A model generated the notes under the pieces. The model was not told the DNA's origin, did no database searches, and saw nothing but the letters and a program-made list of their open reading frames with translations. From the NCBI GenBank assembly GCA_965232595.1, contig OZ246983.1, forward strand, positions 4,526,001 to 4,590,000: DNA of 64,000 bases. Reading direction: 5' to 3'. Position 1 is the first letter of the stretch, and each line of letters starts with the position of its first letter. The translations under genes and the position numbers were made by a program. Positions 34,799 to 45,617 of the stretch are shown piece after piece. The DNA comes from SZUA-309 sp965232595 (GTDB taxonomy: Bacteria > Pseudomonadota > Gammaproteobacteria > Pseudomonadales > Azotimanducaceae).

Positions 34799-36865
34799 CT
34801 ATGGGTTCTGGCGCCGATCGTGGCTGGCCGCCGGCTCGATCAGCTTCGCGGCGCGCACGGCTGGAATCATCTCCAGCGCATCGAGCAGCTTGTGCACCTC
34901 GAGCAGCCCTTCCATCTGCACCTCAATGGTGATGAGCGCGTCGCCGCTGCCGGGGATCACCCGGCCCGAGTTCGACAGCAACATGATGCCCTGCGAGCCG
35001 AGGAAGGTCGTGATGTCCATCAGCAAGCCCGGGCGATCGTCTGCCAGCATCTCCAGGTTGTAGCTTGCGCCTGTCGCTTCGGCCTGCGTCACCTCTTCGA
35101 TCAGGCTCATCTGCGTCATCGGCTCAACGGCAGCTGCCGCCAGCCCTGTGCCCGCAGCTTCCGGCAGCAGCTCAGAAAGCACGTCGAGCACCTGACAATC
35201 GCCGCAACCGAGCGCGACCAGACAGTCATCCTCCAGCGCGTAACCCAGGCTCAGGCTGGCATTCCTGATGGCTACTGCCCCCGGCATCGGCAGGCAGAGC
35301 CTGGCGAAAGCGCTTTCCAGCAATGCCAGCCCTTCTACCCGGCTGTCCTCGAGCGGGCGATCGTGAAACCAGTCGCTGATCTTCTCCCGAGCCCGGGCAG
35401 TGCGAATGCAATCGAGGTGATGGTGCAGCCAGGCACGGTTCGGCGCGCCGATGTCCGTAGTCAGTATCTCCACCCGCTGGCCACTCTCCAGCGGCTGGTT
35501 GAGCGCAATTGCCCGACCATCGACCCGAGCCCCACGACAGCGATGACCAACCTCGGTGTGCACCCGGTATGCAAAGTCGAGCGCCGTGGCCCCGGTTGTG
35601 AGATCCAGCACGTGGCCTTTCGGCGTGTACACGAAGATCCGCTCTTCCCGCACCCTGTTGCCGAGCTCGAGGCCGATCTGGTGCTGACGTATGTGCTCTT
35701 CGGCTTCTTCCTGCCACTCGACCACCTGACGCATCCAGTCCATCTTCTGAGCGTAGGAGTCGTCCTCGCTGATGCCGTCCTTGTACGCCCAGTGCGCGCA
35801 GACGCCGAGCTCAGCTTCCTCATGCATCTCCGGTGTGCGGATCTGCACTTCCAGGGTTTTGCCGTCGCTCCAGCTGACGGCCGTGTGAATCGAGCGGTAG
35901 CCATTTTCCTTGGGCACCGCGATGTAGTCGTCGAACTCGCTCGGGATGTGTTGCCACTCGGTGTGAATCACGCCGAGCGCCGAGTAGCACTGACCGATGT
36001 CAGGCACCAGCACCCGGATCGCCCGGACGTCGTAAACCTCTTCCAGGCCTACGTTCTTGGATCGCATCTTCCGCCAGATGGAGAAGAGGTGTTTGGCTCG
36101 ACCGTACACCGTTGCGTTGATCTGTTTGCCAGCGAGCCTGGCTTCCATGATGCCCACGATGTCCTGGATCTCTTTCTCGCGCTCTGCTCGGCGGCCATCC
36201 AGCTGACCGGCAATCGTCTTGTAGATGTCTGGTGCCAGGTACCGCAGCGAGAGGTCTTCCAGCTCCCACTTGATCTGCCAGACGCCCAGCCGGTTCGCCA
36301 GCGGCGCAAACACCTGATGCGCCTCCTGGGCGATTCGCTGCTGCCGCTCCGTGGAGCTGGTTTTGGCCGCTCTGAGCGCAACGACCCGCTCAGCCAGCTT
36401 CAGCACGGCCACCCGGGCATCATCGACCATGGAAACCAGCATGCGCTTGATGTTCTCGACCTGATCCCTGGACTCGCTGGTCTGCATCCTCGAGTTGGAC
36501 ATCTCGAGCAGGCTGGTGTCCGCCATGCGCACAACCGAGTCCACCAGGTCAGCAACCTCGCCTGCCTGGTTGCCGACGAGAGATCTCCTGAGTGTCTTTA
36601 CGTCCAGAGAGCCGGTACGCACCGGCCGATAGAGAAGGGCCGCCGCGACGGAGGGCGAATCCATGTTCAGGGTGAGCACCAGGCTCGCCAGCTCGACACC
36701 CTTTTCGAGGAACTCGTCGTTGCGGTTGGGCAGCGAGCCGATGATCGTCAGAGCGCTGTCCAGCAGCTCGGCACCGTCCACTTCGGCCTCGACGCCAGCG
36801 CGCCAGAGCGCCAGATCGATCGCACCATCAGCCAGGCGCGGAATGCTCTCGCTCGCCTTTACCAT
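34799..36865 (-). CDS. relA: GTP pyrophosphokinase RelA (synthetase-only type)
   Basis: Ribosome-associated (p)ppGpp synthetase that responds to uncharged tRNA. The 688-aa product has a degenerate hydrolase domain: where SpoT carries its catalytic HD, this protein has LLYRPVRTG (about residues 78-85). The synthetase domain is intact, with EFDDY near residue 308, the acidic motif of the RelA rather than the SpoT class, and YRSIHT. TGS (VYTPKGHVLDL), helical, and C-terminal ACT (ADDRPGLLMDI) domains follow. It overlaps rlmD by 7 bases, the rlmD-relA order known in gammaproteobacteria. Confidence 0.94.
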   Translation of the reverse strand: MVKASESIPRLADGAIDLALWRAGVEAEVDGAELLDSALTIIGSLPNRNDEFLEKGVELASLVLTLNMDSPSVAAALLYRPVRTGSLDVKTLRRSLVGNQAGEVADLVDSVVRMADTSLLEMSNSRMQTSESRDQVENIKRMLVSMVDDARVAVLKLAERVVALRAAKTSSTERQQRIAQEAHQVFAPLANRLGVWQIKWELEDLSLRYLAPDIYKTIAGQLDGRRAEREKEIQDIVGIMEARLAGKQINATVYGRAKHLFSIWRKMRSKNVGLEEVYDVRAIRVLVPDIGQCYSALGVIHTEWQHIPSEFDDYIAVPKENGYRSIHTAVSWSDGKTLEVQIRTPEMHEEAELGVCAHWAYKDGISEDDSYAQKMDWMRQVVEWQEEAEEHIRQHQIGLELGNRVREERIFVYTPKGHVLDLTTGATALDFAYRVHTEVGHRCRGARVDGRAIALNQPLESGQRVEILTTDIGAPNRAWLHHHLDCIRTARAREKISDWFHDRPLEDSRVEGLALLESAFARLCLPMPGAVAIRNASLSLGYALEDDCLVALGCGDCQVLDVLSELLPEAAGTGLAAAAVEPMTQMSLIEEVTQAEATGASYNLEMLADDRPGLLMDITTFLGSQGIMLLSNSGRVIPGSGDALITIEVQMEGLLEVHKLLDALEMIPAVRAAKLIEPAASHDRRQNP

Positions 36866-38193
36866 GCCCGCTGAAAGATACCGAGCGTTTCCACATGAGC
36901 CGTGTTCGGGAACATGTCGTAAATCCCTACCTGTTCCAGCGCGAACCCTGCCTGCTTCAGCACCGCAGCATCCTGCGCAAAGGACTTTGGCGAGCAGCTC
37001 ACATAGGCCACACGCTTAACGCCTGTCATCTCGAGCCAGGTACGCAGGTTCGGCCCAGCACCCGATCGCGGCGGATCGAGCACCAGGTAGTCTGCCTGCC
37101 CCAGATTCAGGCAGTCGGCATCATACAGATCCTGAACCGCAAACTCACACCGCCCGGACAGGCCGTTGTGCTGCGCGTTCATCTGGGCCCGCTCGATGGC
37201 GCCGGCTGCGGCTTCCAGGCCACGCACCGAGAGACCTGCAGCTGCGAGCGGCAGAGAGAAATTGCCGATGCCGCAGAACAGGTCGATGACGCTGGCGCCA
37301 GGCGGCGCAGCAAGCCCGGTGACCGCAGCCCGAACCAGCTTCTGGTTCATCTCCAGGTTGACCTGGGTAAAGTCGGCCGGCGCGAAATGGAAGTGCAGCC
37401 CGTAGTCCAGGTTCCGATAGCCGAGGTAAGGCACCTCCGCACCCGGTGAGGCCGCAGCGATCGTCTCGTAGCCTCCGCTCTGAGTGTAGGTGCGCACCCG
37501 ATGGCGGGCGCCGAAGGCGTGCAGCTTGTCGAGATCGGCCGCCGACAGCGGCTCGAGGTGACGCAGGATCAACGCACAATCCGAATCACCAGCGGCAATT
37601 TCCACCTGAGGTATCCACTCCGGGATGGACAGCTCGCGGATCAGGGATTTCAGCGGCGCGATGAGCGCCGATAGCGACTCGGTCAGCGTCAGGCAGGCGT
37701 TCATCCGCCCGACCCGATTGCCGAAGCTCTCCCTGAAGCCGACCAGAACCTCGTCGCCGACGACGCGCACGCCGAATCGGGCTTTGGTTCGATAGTTGAA
37801 CTGGGGGCCGAACACCGGCGCGTTGAACTGCTTTGCCTCTACCCCGTTTTCAGCCAGGGCGGTGGCGAGGCCCGCCTCCTTGAGCTTCAGCTGCTCGGCG
37901 TAGGCCAGGTGCTGGACCGCGCAACCACCGCAGCGCGGAAAGTACTCGCAGGCCGATGCGCGCCGGAGCGCCGACGGATCTTCCTCAGGTGCGGACGTCG
38001 CTTCTCCGAACCACTCCCCCTGTCGTCGCTTCAGCATCCTCGCGGTGACCGTCTCGCCGGGTAACGCATTTTTCAACCGCACGGTGCGCACGAAGGGCGA
38101 GTCGGGTTTGCTGTAGCTCGCGACGCCATAGCCATCGTCAGCCAGAGACTCGATCGGCAGCGTCAGCTCTTTCGGCATGCGTGATCGGGCCAT
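36859..38193 (-). CDS. rlmD: 23S rRNA (uracil1939-C5)-methyltransferase
   Basis: Iron-sulfur, SAM-dependent rRNA methyltransferase (RumA). The 444-aa protein has an N-terminal TRAM domain (about residues 1-60), the cluster cysteines CEYFPRCGGC plus a further Cys in MNACLTL, SAM motif DLFCGIGNFSLPLA and the catalytic nucleophile in YVSCSP. The ATG overlaps the recO stop by one base (TGATG). Confidence 0.95.
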   Translation of the reverse strand: MARSRMPKELTLPIESLADDGYGVASYSKPDSPFVRTVRLKNALPGETVTARMLKRRQGEWFGEATSAPEEDPSALRRASACEYFPRCGGCAVQHLAYAEQLKLKEAGLATALAENGVEAKQFNAPVFGPQFNYRTKARFGVRVVGDEVLVGFRESFGNRVGRMNACLTLTESLSALIAPLKSLIRELSIPEWIPQVEIAAGDSDCALILRHLEPLSAADLDKLHAFGARHRVRTYTQSGGYETIAAASPGAEVPYLGYRNLDYGLHFHFAPADFTQVNLEMNQKLVRAAVTGLAAPPGASVIDLFCGIGNFSLPLAAAGLSVRGLEAAAGAIERAQMNAQHNGLSGRCEFAVQDLYDADCLNLGQADYLVLDPPRSGAGPNLRTWLEMTGVKRVAYVSCSPKSFAQDAAVLKQAGFALEQVGIYDMFPNTAHVETLGIFQRAW

Positions 38194-38891
38194 CAGCTCT
38201 GCCCGACCAGCAGTTGGCGGCTGAGCAGCGGCCGAGGCCCCAGGTGGCGGGCCAACGATTCTGCGAACACCCCTCGCGCTGCCCGCCTGACTTCGGCATC
38301 CGCAAACTCCTCCCTGCCGATCCGGATCAGCAAGCCGCCATCAACGCCACCGTCCGCCCCGCTGCTGCTCTGCGGCGCAAAACCCTGATCCACGACCAAC
38401 CGATAGCGCCGCCCCTGCTGCAGGGGCTCACCATCCACATCCCGCTCGAAATCCAGCCCGTAGCCCAGCTCCTCGAGGAGCAGCTTCTCGAAGCTGCGCA
38501 GCACAAAAGCGGGCCCGCCCTGGATCTCTTCGAGGGCCCAGCGAAGGCCGGCGAACAGTCGGGGATGGGATTCCCGCTCGCCCAGCAGGCGAGTGATCAG
38601 CTCGGTCAGGTAGAAAGCGCTGGCCAGCACGTTGCCTTTGTACCAGTGCTGCTTCTCCACCTCGAAACCGGTCAGGGTGCCGAGCGTGCTGCGCCCGGAC
38701 CAGCCGAGCCGGAGCTCGGTAAACGGCTGCAGAGCTCTGCCACGGACGCCGCCGCGCACGCCCCGCCCCACCAGGCTGACGAGCCCGTGATCCAGGGTCA
38801 GGAGGCTGATCAGGAGGCTGGACTCCCGATAAGGGCGCGTGTGCAGGACGATGCCCGGCTGATCGGCAACTCTGGCCGGCTGCGCCACCAC
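38193..38891 (-). CDS. recO: DNA repair protein RecO
   Basis: Mediator that loads RecA with RecR and anneals SSB-coated strands. The 232-aa protein has the N-terminal OB fold (VLHTRPYRESSLLISLLTLDHG) followed by the helical domain. It begins at a GTG-GTG pair at 38891, 32 bases after era, and overlaps rlmD by one base. Order rnc-era-recO is conserved. Confidence 0.93.
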   Translation of the reverse strand: MVAQPARVADQPGIVLHTRPYRESSLLISLLTLDHGLVSLVGRGVRGGVRGRALQPFTELRLGWSGRSTLGTLTGFEVEKQHWYKGNVLASAFYLTELITRLLGERESHPRLFAGLRWALEEIQGGPAFVLRSFEKLLLEELGYGLDFERDVDGEPLQQGRRYRLVVDQGFAPQSSSGADGGVDGGLLIRIGREEFADAEVRRAARGVFAESLARHLGPRPLLSRQLLVGQS

Positions 38892-38923
38892 TCAGCCCCT
38901 GCTCGCAGAAGAGTCGGCACCCA

Positions 38924-39823
38924 TCAGTCGTAACCCATTCTCTTCAGGGCCGCCGGGCTGTTCGTCCAGCCTGGTCGGACCTTGACCCAGAGCCTGAGCA
39001 TCACCGGCATTTCCAGGAGCCCCTCGATGTCTTTGCGTGCTTCCTGGCCGATCATCTTCAGCTTCTCGCCGCCCTTGCCGATGATGATCCGCTTCTGGCC
39101 GGCCCGCTCCACGTAGATGTCGGCAGCGATGTCCACCGTGCCGTCCAGCTCCTTGAACTGCTCGATGACCACGGTCGTGCGGTGCGGAATCTCATCGCCC
39201 ATCCGTCGCATCAGCTTCTCGCGGATGATCTCCGCGACGATGAACCGTTCCGACTGATCGGTCACCTGGTCGGCGGGAAACATGTGTGGGTGCTCAGGCA
39301 GCCTGGCAAACACTTCCTCGCGCAGCATGTCGAGCCCCGTACCTTTCAGCGCCGAGACCGGAATGATGGCGTCGAACAGGCCGTAGCCGTCGAGCCGTTC
39401 GATCACCGGCAGCAGCAGCTCCTTCGGCTTCAGCACGTCCACCTTGTTGATGACGGCCAGCGCCCGGCTGCCGCTTCTGCGGATGTGGCCGAGCACCAGC
39501 TCGTCCTCCTCGGTCCACTGGTCCTTCTCCAGCACCATGACAATGAGGTCCACGTCGTTCAGCACCGCGGTGGCGGAGCGCACCATGATCCGGTTCATCT
39601 CCCGATCAGCGTGATCGTGAATGCCGGGCGTGTCGACGTAGACCGCCTGCTGGTGCCCGTCGGTGTCCACACCCAGCATCACGTGCCGGGTCGTCTGCGG
39701 CTTTCTCGAGGTGATGGCCAGCTTCTGCCGCAGCAGGTGGTTCAGCAGCGTCGACTTGCCGACGTTCGGCCGGCCGACCAGCGCGACGTAGCCGCAACGT
39801 TCGTTCTGCTCGCTTTCCGTCAT
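38924..39823 (-). CDS. era: GTPase Era
   Basis: Essential GTPase that binds the 3' end of 16S rRNA in 30S assembly. The 299-aa protein has G1 GRPNVGKSTLLN, G3 DTPG, G4 NKVD and G5 VSAL, then the C-terminal KH domain with IIGKGGEKLKMIG. The start overlaps the rnc stop by four bases. Confidence 0.98.
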   Translation of the reverse strand: MTESEQNERCGYVALVGRPNVGKSTLLNHLLRQKLAITSRKPQTTRHVMLGVDTDGHQQAVYVDTPGIHDHADREMNRIMVRSATAVLNDVDLIVMVLEKDQWTEEDELVLGHIRRSGSRALAVINKVDVLKPKELLLPVIERLDGYGLFDAIIPVSALKGTGLDMLREEVFARLPEHPHMFPADQVTDQSERFIVAEIIREKLMRRMGDEIPHRTTVVIEQFKELDGTVDIAADIYVERAGQKRIIIGKGGEKLKMIGQEARKDIEGLLEMPVMLRLWVKVRPGWTNSPAALKRMGYD

Positions 39824-40518
39824 GTCTGCTCCACTGCCTCGATCATGGCCAGCGCTGCATCCTTCTCAGCCGCCCGTCGGCTGGCGCCGCGGCCGGTTGT
39901 CGTCAGGGACAGATCGGTCACCTGGCAACTGACGGTGAAGGTACGTTGATGTTCCGATCCGACGGTGCCGATGACCTCGTAGGCTGGCAGGGCCAACGCT
40001 CTGCCCTGCAGCAGCTCCTGCAGGCGGGTTTTCGGATCTTTGTGCGCGCCGCGGGCACCGGCTGCGACAAGGCGTTCGGCGAACAGACGCTGGACCAGGG
40101 CATCGGCGGCTGCAATGCCGCCATCCAGGTTCACCGCGCCAATCACTGCCTCCAGGGTGTCTGCAAGGATCGACTCCCGTTGCCGACCACCGCTCTTCCG
40201 CTCGCCGGAGCCCAGGCTCAGGAACTCGCCGAGACCAATGCTCTGGGCGACCTCCGCCAGCGTTTCCTTGCGCACCAGGGCCGCTCGAATCAGCGTCAGC
40301 GCGTCTTCCGCAAGCGTCGGCTGATCTCTGAACAACGACTCGGCAATGAGGTAGCCGAGCACGGCGTCACCGAGAAACTCGAGGCGCTCGTTGTGCGTGC
40401 GGGAATGAGATTTGTGGGTGAGCGCAAGCTCGAGAAGCTGCGGGTCGTCGAACTGGTAATCCAGTCGGCTCTGAAGACGCTTGAGTGCCGCTTCCCTACT
40501 TGAAGTTGTACTGCTCAT
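39820..40518 (-). CDS. rnc: Ribonuclease III
   Basis: Cuts double-stranded RNA, including pre-rRNA. The 232-aa protein has the signature NERLEFLGDAVLGYL in the catalytic domain and a C-terminal dsRNA-binding domain (KTRLQELLQGRALALPAYEV). The frame is open upstream, but the ATG at 40518 (MSSTTSSREAALKRLQ) fits the family; it overlaps the end of the DUF4845 gene by 23 bases. Confidence 0.97.
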   Translation of the reverse strand: MSSTTSSREAALKRLQSRLDYQFDDPQLLELALTHKSHSRTHNERLEFLGDAVLGYLIAESLFRDQPTLAEDALTLIRAALVRKETLAEVAQSIGLGEFLSLGSGERKSGGRQRESILADTLEAVIGAVNLDGGIAAADALVQRLFAERLVAAGARGAHKDPKTRLQELLQGRALALPAYEVIGTVGSEHQRTFTVSCQVTDLSLTTTGRGASRRAAEKDAALAMIEAVEQT

Positions 40519-40873
40519 TGAACGACAGGACAGCGTCCACGTTGGCAACGATGTTCTCGCGCCGCTCGTAAGCCACCGTAACCACGGTGCCCGTCTTCTG
40601 TCGCTCGATGGAAACAATGTCTTTGACGTCGAAGTCCCGGAGGCTGTTCACCTTGAAGCGTTTCTTCAACGCCTCGTAGATATCGCCCTTGGACATGGTG
40701 TGCACCTGGGATTGCGGCAACGCGTTGAACACCGACTTCATCGTCTGAAAATCGACGTAATGCGGACCCAACTTCAGCAGCAGGGTGAGCACAGCCACCA
40801 GTCCGCTCAATCCGATCACCATGCCGAGCATGGTTGCCCCGCGCTGTTTCCTTGCCGTTACCGTAGCCATCAT
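40496..40873 (-). CDS. DUF4845 family small membrane protein
   Basis: A 125-aa protein with a short basic N-terminus ending RKQRGATMLG, then one hydrophobic helix (about residues 14-37) and a soluble domain. The RGATMLG plus helix looks like a type IV pilin leader, but no prepilin-type Phe/Glu pair is seen. This family typically lies between lepB and rnc, as here; its role is unknown. The ATG at 40873 is preceded by AGGACAGGAC; a TTG one codon earlier is less likely. Confidence 0.85.
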   Translation of the reverse strand: MMATVTARKQRGATMLGMVIGLSGLVAVLTLLLKLGPHYVDFQTMKSVFNALPQSQVHTMSKGDIYEALKKRFKVNSLRDFDVKDIVSIERQKTGTVVTVAYERRENIVANVDAVLSFNEQYNFK

Positions 40874-40966
40874 CAAGTCCTGTCCTTTTCTCGACTTGCC
40901 CTTTCTCGACTCGCGCTGTGGCTTCCAAGCCAGCGGCGCTCGCCTCAGTAGACGTCGTTGTCAGTG

Positions 40967-41773
40967 CTAGAACCATCGATTCCGGGAAAACGTCGGCAGG
41001 TTGAAGCCGGGGTCTTTATGTACCCAGATGGCAACCGCTTTACCGACTATCTCGGACTCGTGGGCAAAACCCCAGCGGCGGCTGTCATCGCTCTTACCCC
41101 GATTGTCGCCCATCATGAAGTAAGAGTCTTCCGGAACCGTCCACTCCTGCGGCTGCTCGCTGATCTGATAGCGGTAGATCTGGTGCGGGCGGCCGTCGAA
41201 GGTCTCCGTATATTCTCTGATTGGGATGAATCCGAATGGGGTACGTTCCTCAAACTGAGCATTAAACTCGTATTCCGCGCGCTCACCATTAATGTAAAGC
41301 GCCTTGTTTTCATAGCGGATGACATCCCCGGGGACGCCGATCACCCGTTTGATGAAGTAACGGGGATCATGGGGCGGGATGAACACCATGATGTCGCCCC
41401 GCTGCGGTTGGCCGACATCGAAGACCTTGGTGCCGATGACGGGTAACCGGACTCCATAGGCATATTTGTTGACAAGAACGAAGTCGCCCACTTCCAGCGT
41501 CGGGACCATGGACTCGGACGGGATCTGATAGGGCTCTGCCAGGAAGCTGCGCAGCACCAGCACCAGCAGCAGAACCGGAAAGAAAGAACGGGCGTACTCC
41601 ACCAGAACCGGCTCACGGACCGCCTCGCTGACCGCGGTCTCGGTGCTGCCGCTGGCAGTCAGGGCTTCTGCAGCAGACAGCCGGCGGGGCTTCAGCAGCC
41701 AGGCGTCTACGGCCCAGATGCCGCCGGTGATCAGCACGGCCCAGCTCAGGATCAGAGGCATGTCGACGTCCAC
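40967..41773 (-). CDS. lepB: Signal peptidase I
   Basis: Inner-membrane serine/lysine protease that removes signal peptides from exported proteins. The 268-aa product has two N-terminal membrane segments (about residues 5-25 and 63-78), the catalytic Ser in PSESMVPTL (S88) and the general-base Lys in YFIKRVIG (K142), plus GDNR in the C-terminal box E. AAGGAG five bases before the GTG at 41773 supports that start over an internal ATG four codons on. Confidence 0.97.
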   Translation of the reverse strand: MDVDMPLILSWAVLITGGIWAVDAWLLKPRRLSAAEALTASGSTETAVSEAVREPVLVEYARSFFPVLLLVLVLRSFLAEPYQIPSESMVPTLEVGDFVLVNKYAYGVRLPVIGTKVFDVGQPQRGDIMVFIPPHDPRYFIKRVIGVPGDVIRYENKALYINGERAEYEFNAQFEERTPFGFIPIREYTETFDGRPHQIYRYQISEQPQEWTVPEDSYFMMGDNRGKSDDSRRWGFAHESEIVGKAVAIWVHKDPGFNLPTFSRNRWF

Positions 41774-41800
41774 TTCTACTCCTTCCCCGCCTGCCTTCCG

Positions 41801-43594
<1,794 letters not shown>

Positions 43595-43644
43595 GAGGGG
43601 TAAGTCAGTTGGGGGGACGGCGCGCGAGTTTAGCTCAATCGAAC

Positions 43645-43666
43645 CGCCCGGGCGATAGCCCGGGCG
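43645..43666 (-). terminator. GC-rich hairpin between mucD and lepA
   Basis: CGCCCGGG-N6-CCCGGGCG, a perfect 8-bp stem with a six-base loop, lies 16 bases past the mucD stop and 50 bases before lepA. Without a clear T tract it may be an attenuating structure that separates envelope-stress transcription from lepA-lepB expression. Confidence 0.45.
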
Positions 43667-43681
43667 CCGGCGCAGCCAGCC

Positions 43682-45100
43682 TCAATCCGGCACCCTGAGG
43701 GCCAGGAACAGCGGGCTCTGGCCGCGGATCACGAGCACAGCGACGGATCGACCCGGCTCCAGCTCGTCGGCGATGTCGGCAAAGCTGGCGGTGTCCGTCA
43801 CCGCCTGATTGTCCAGCTTGGTGATGATGTCGCCCGGCCGGAGGCCGCTTTCCCGGGCGCCGCCGGACGCGTCCGTGACCCGCACCCCGCCGCTGATGCT
43901 GAGCCGTTCGAGCACCGTGTCCGGCACCGGCTCCACCGTCAGGCCGAGTCTGCGGGAGCCATCCTCAGCGTCAGGCGCGGCGCTGCCGACCACCGGCTCG
44001 CCACGATCCGGCGCCTCGCCAATGGTGAGCGTAATCTCCATCTCCTCACCGTTGCGGATGACCGAAACGGAGGCCTCGCTGCCGGCCCTGATCCGGCCGA
44101 CGAAGTGCGGAAGCTCGGAGGAGAAGTCGATCTCGTGACCGTTGATGGCTGTGATGATGTCCTGCTCGAGAATGCCGCCCGCTTCCGCCGGGCTACCGTC
44201 GAGTACCCGGGAGATGAGCGCGCCGCGGGGCCGATCGAGCCCCAGGGCCTCTGCCAGATTCTTGTCCACGTCCTGGATCATCACGCCCAGCCAGCCGCGG
44301 GACACCTTGCCCGACTCCTTCAGCTGGTCCACGACTTCCATGGCCACGTTGATTGGGATCGCAAAAGACACGCCCATGAAGCCGCCGGAATTGGAGTAAA
44401 TCTGCGAGTTGATGCCGATCACCTCGCCATCCAGATTGAACAGCGGGCCGCCCGAGTTGCCTGGGTTGATCGCCACATCCGTCTGCAGGTAAGGCACGTA
44501 GTTTTCGTTCAGCTCAGTCGGCAACGAGCGTCCTTTGGCACTGACGATGCCGGCGGTCACGGAGTAGTCGAAGCCGAACGGCGAGCCGATCGCCAGAACC
44601 CACTCACCCACCTTGAGCTTCTCCGAGTCACCGAGCGTCACTTCCGTCAGGTCGTCGGCTTCCACTTTCAGCACCGCCAGATCGGACCTGGGATCGGCGC
44701 CAACGAGCTCGGCGTTCAGCTCCCGCCGATCGGAGAATCGAACCAGGATCTCGTCCGCACCTTCGACCACGTGATTATTGGTGAGGATGAACCCATCACC
44801 CAGCACGAAGCCGGATCCGAGTGAGCGCGGGCGACGGTAGTTGCGATCGCCGCGCTGGTCAGGCGGGAAAAAACGGCGGAAGAACTCATCCAGCTCTTCG
44901 TTTCGGCTTCTGGGCCGGTCGGCGCTGGGTTCTTCCGGCCGCCGGACGGTGCTGATGTTGACGACCGCGGCGGCGTTGTCTTCGACCAGCTGAGTGAAGT
45001 CCGGCAGATCTCTGGCTGCCGCAGTTGCCGGGCTGGCCGCCAGCAGCAGGCCAACAGCCATCGCCAGCAGGGTGGAGGAAATCGGTAAAAAGCTCTTCAT
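43682..45100 (-). CDS. mucD: Periplasmic serine protease/chaperone MucD (DegP family)
   Basis: HtrA-type protease that clears misfolded envelope proteins. The 472-aa precursor has a signal peptide ending near ATAA (residue 28), the catalytic triad H110 (TNNHVVEG), D140 (RSDLAVL) and S216 (GNSGGP), and two C-terminal PDZ domains. It sits directly downstream of the rpoE-rseA-rseB-rseC group exactly as mucD does after algU-mucA-mucB-mucC in Pseudomonas, which is why I prefer mucD to degP. Confidence 0.94.
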   Translation of the reverse strand: MKSFLPISSTLLAMAVGLLLAASPATAAARDLPDFTQLVEDNAAAVVNISTVRRPEEPSADRPRSRNEELDEFFRRFFPPDQRGDRNYRRPRSLGSGFVLGDGFILTNNHVVEGADEILVRFSDRRELNAELVGADPRSDLAVLKVEADDLTEVTLGDSEKLKVGEWVLAIGSPFGFDYSVTAGIVSAKGRSLPTELNENYVPYLQTDVAINPGNSGGPLFNLDGEVIGINSQIYSNSGGFMGVSFAIPINVAMEVVDQLKESGKVSRGWLGVMIQDVDKNLAEALGLDRPRGALISRVLDGSPAEAGGILEQDIITAINGHEIDFSSELPHFVGRIRAGSEASVSVIRNGEEMEITLTIGEAPDRGEPVVGSAAPDAEDGSRRLGLTVEPVPDTVLERLSISGGVRVTDASGGARESGLRPGDIITKLDNQAVTDTASFADIADELEPGRSVAVLVIRGQSPLFLALRVPD

Positions 45101-45170
45101 GCTACTAGTGTCTGTTACTGCCTATTGCTGTTTTTCGCTACCTGTTGCGGTCGCCTTCCGAGGGCTATCG

Positions 45171-45617
45171 CTACGACTGCTCGCTGGCAGGCAGCCCCGA
45201 TTCCGGACCTACCCTTTCCTGCGTCAGCTGCAGCGATCCTGCTGCGCGGCGGCCGAGCTGGCTGGCAAGGATCAACGAGGCAACCATACCGCAGCCGAAC
45301 AACACAGGGCCAAACCCGCTGGCGGCAAACGCGCCGCCGGTGGTCACGCTCTCAAGCAATGCCCAGGCGCCCAACCAGGCAAGTGGCGGACCGAAAACGG
45401 TCATGCTTGCTGAGGTCAGCCCGGCTGCGGTGACCGACAACCGGATCTCGTCGCCAGGCTGCCAGCGGCTCGATGCGATCTGCAGCTGACTCGCCTGCCG
45501 ACGGGTCAGGCAGCCGCTCCGGCTGCAGCCGCCGCATGGTACGCCCACCTCGATGGTGGTGCACCCATCTTCGACGGTCCGGACCACGCCAAGGCGGGTC
45601 AGCTGCCTCGTTTTCAT
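45171..45617 (-). CDS. rseC: Sigma-E regulatory protein RseC/MucC
   Basis: Inner-membrane protein that modulates the sigma-E system; also linked to redox and electron transport in relatives. The 148-aa product has an N-terminal cytoplasmic part with the Cys motif CGGCSRSGC and two membrane helices (about residues 70-90 and 100-118). It overlaps the rseB stop by four bases, so translation is likely coupled. Confidence 0.87.
   Translation of the reverse strand: MKTRQLTRLGVVRTVEDGCTTIEVGVPCGGCSRSGCLTRRQASQLQIASSRWQPGDEIRLSVTAAGLTSASMTVFGPPLAWLGAWALLESVTTGGAFAASGFGPVLFGCGMVASLILASQLGRRAAGSLQLTQERVGPESGLPASEQS

Noticed and set aside
34799..36865. Calling the (p)ppGpp gene spoT
   Set aside because: The HD hydrolase motif is degraded, the synthetase has EFDD, and rlmD is the neighbour; all three favour relA.
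34301..36874. Long open frame (857 codons) on the plus strand opposite adk and relA
   Set aside because: Mirror of relA/adk coding; no motifs, no ribosome-binding site, and it spans two real genes.
40496..40873. Reading the DUF4845 protein as a type IV pilin
   Set aside because: It has an RG-type leader and an N-terminal helix, but no conserved +5 Glu or Phe +1 and no pilin genes around.
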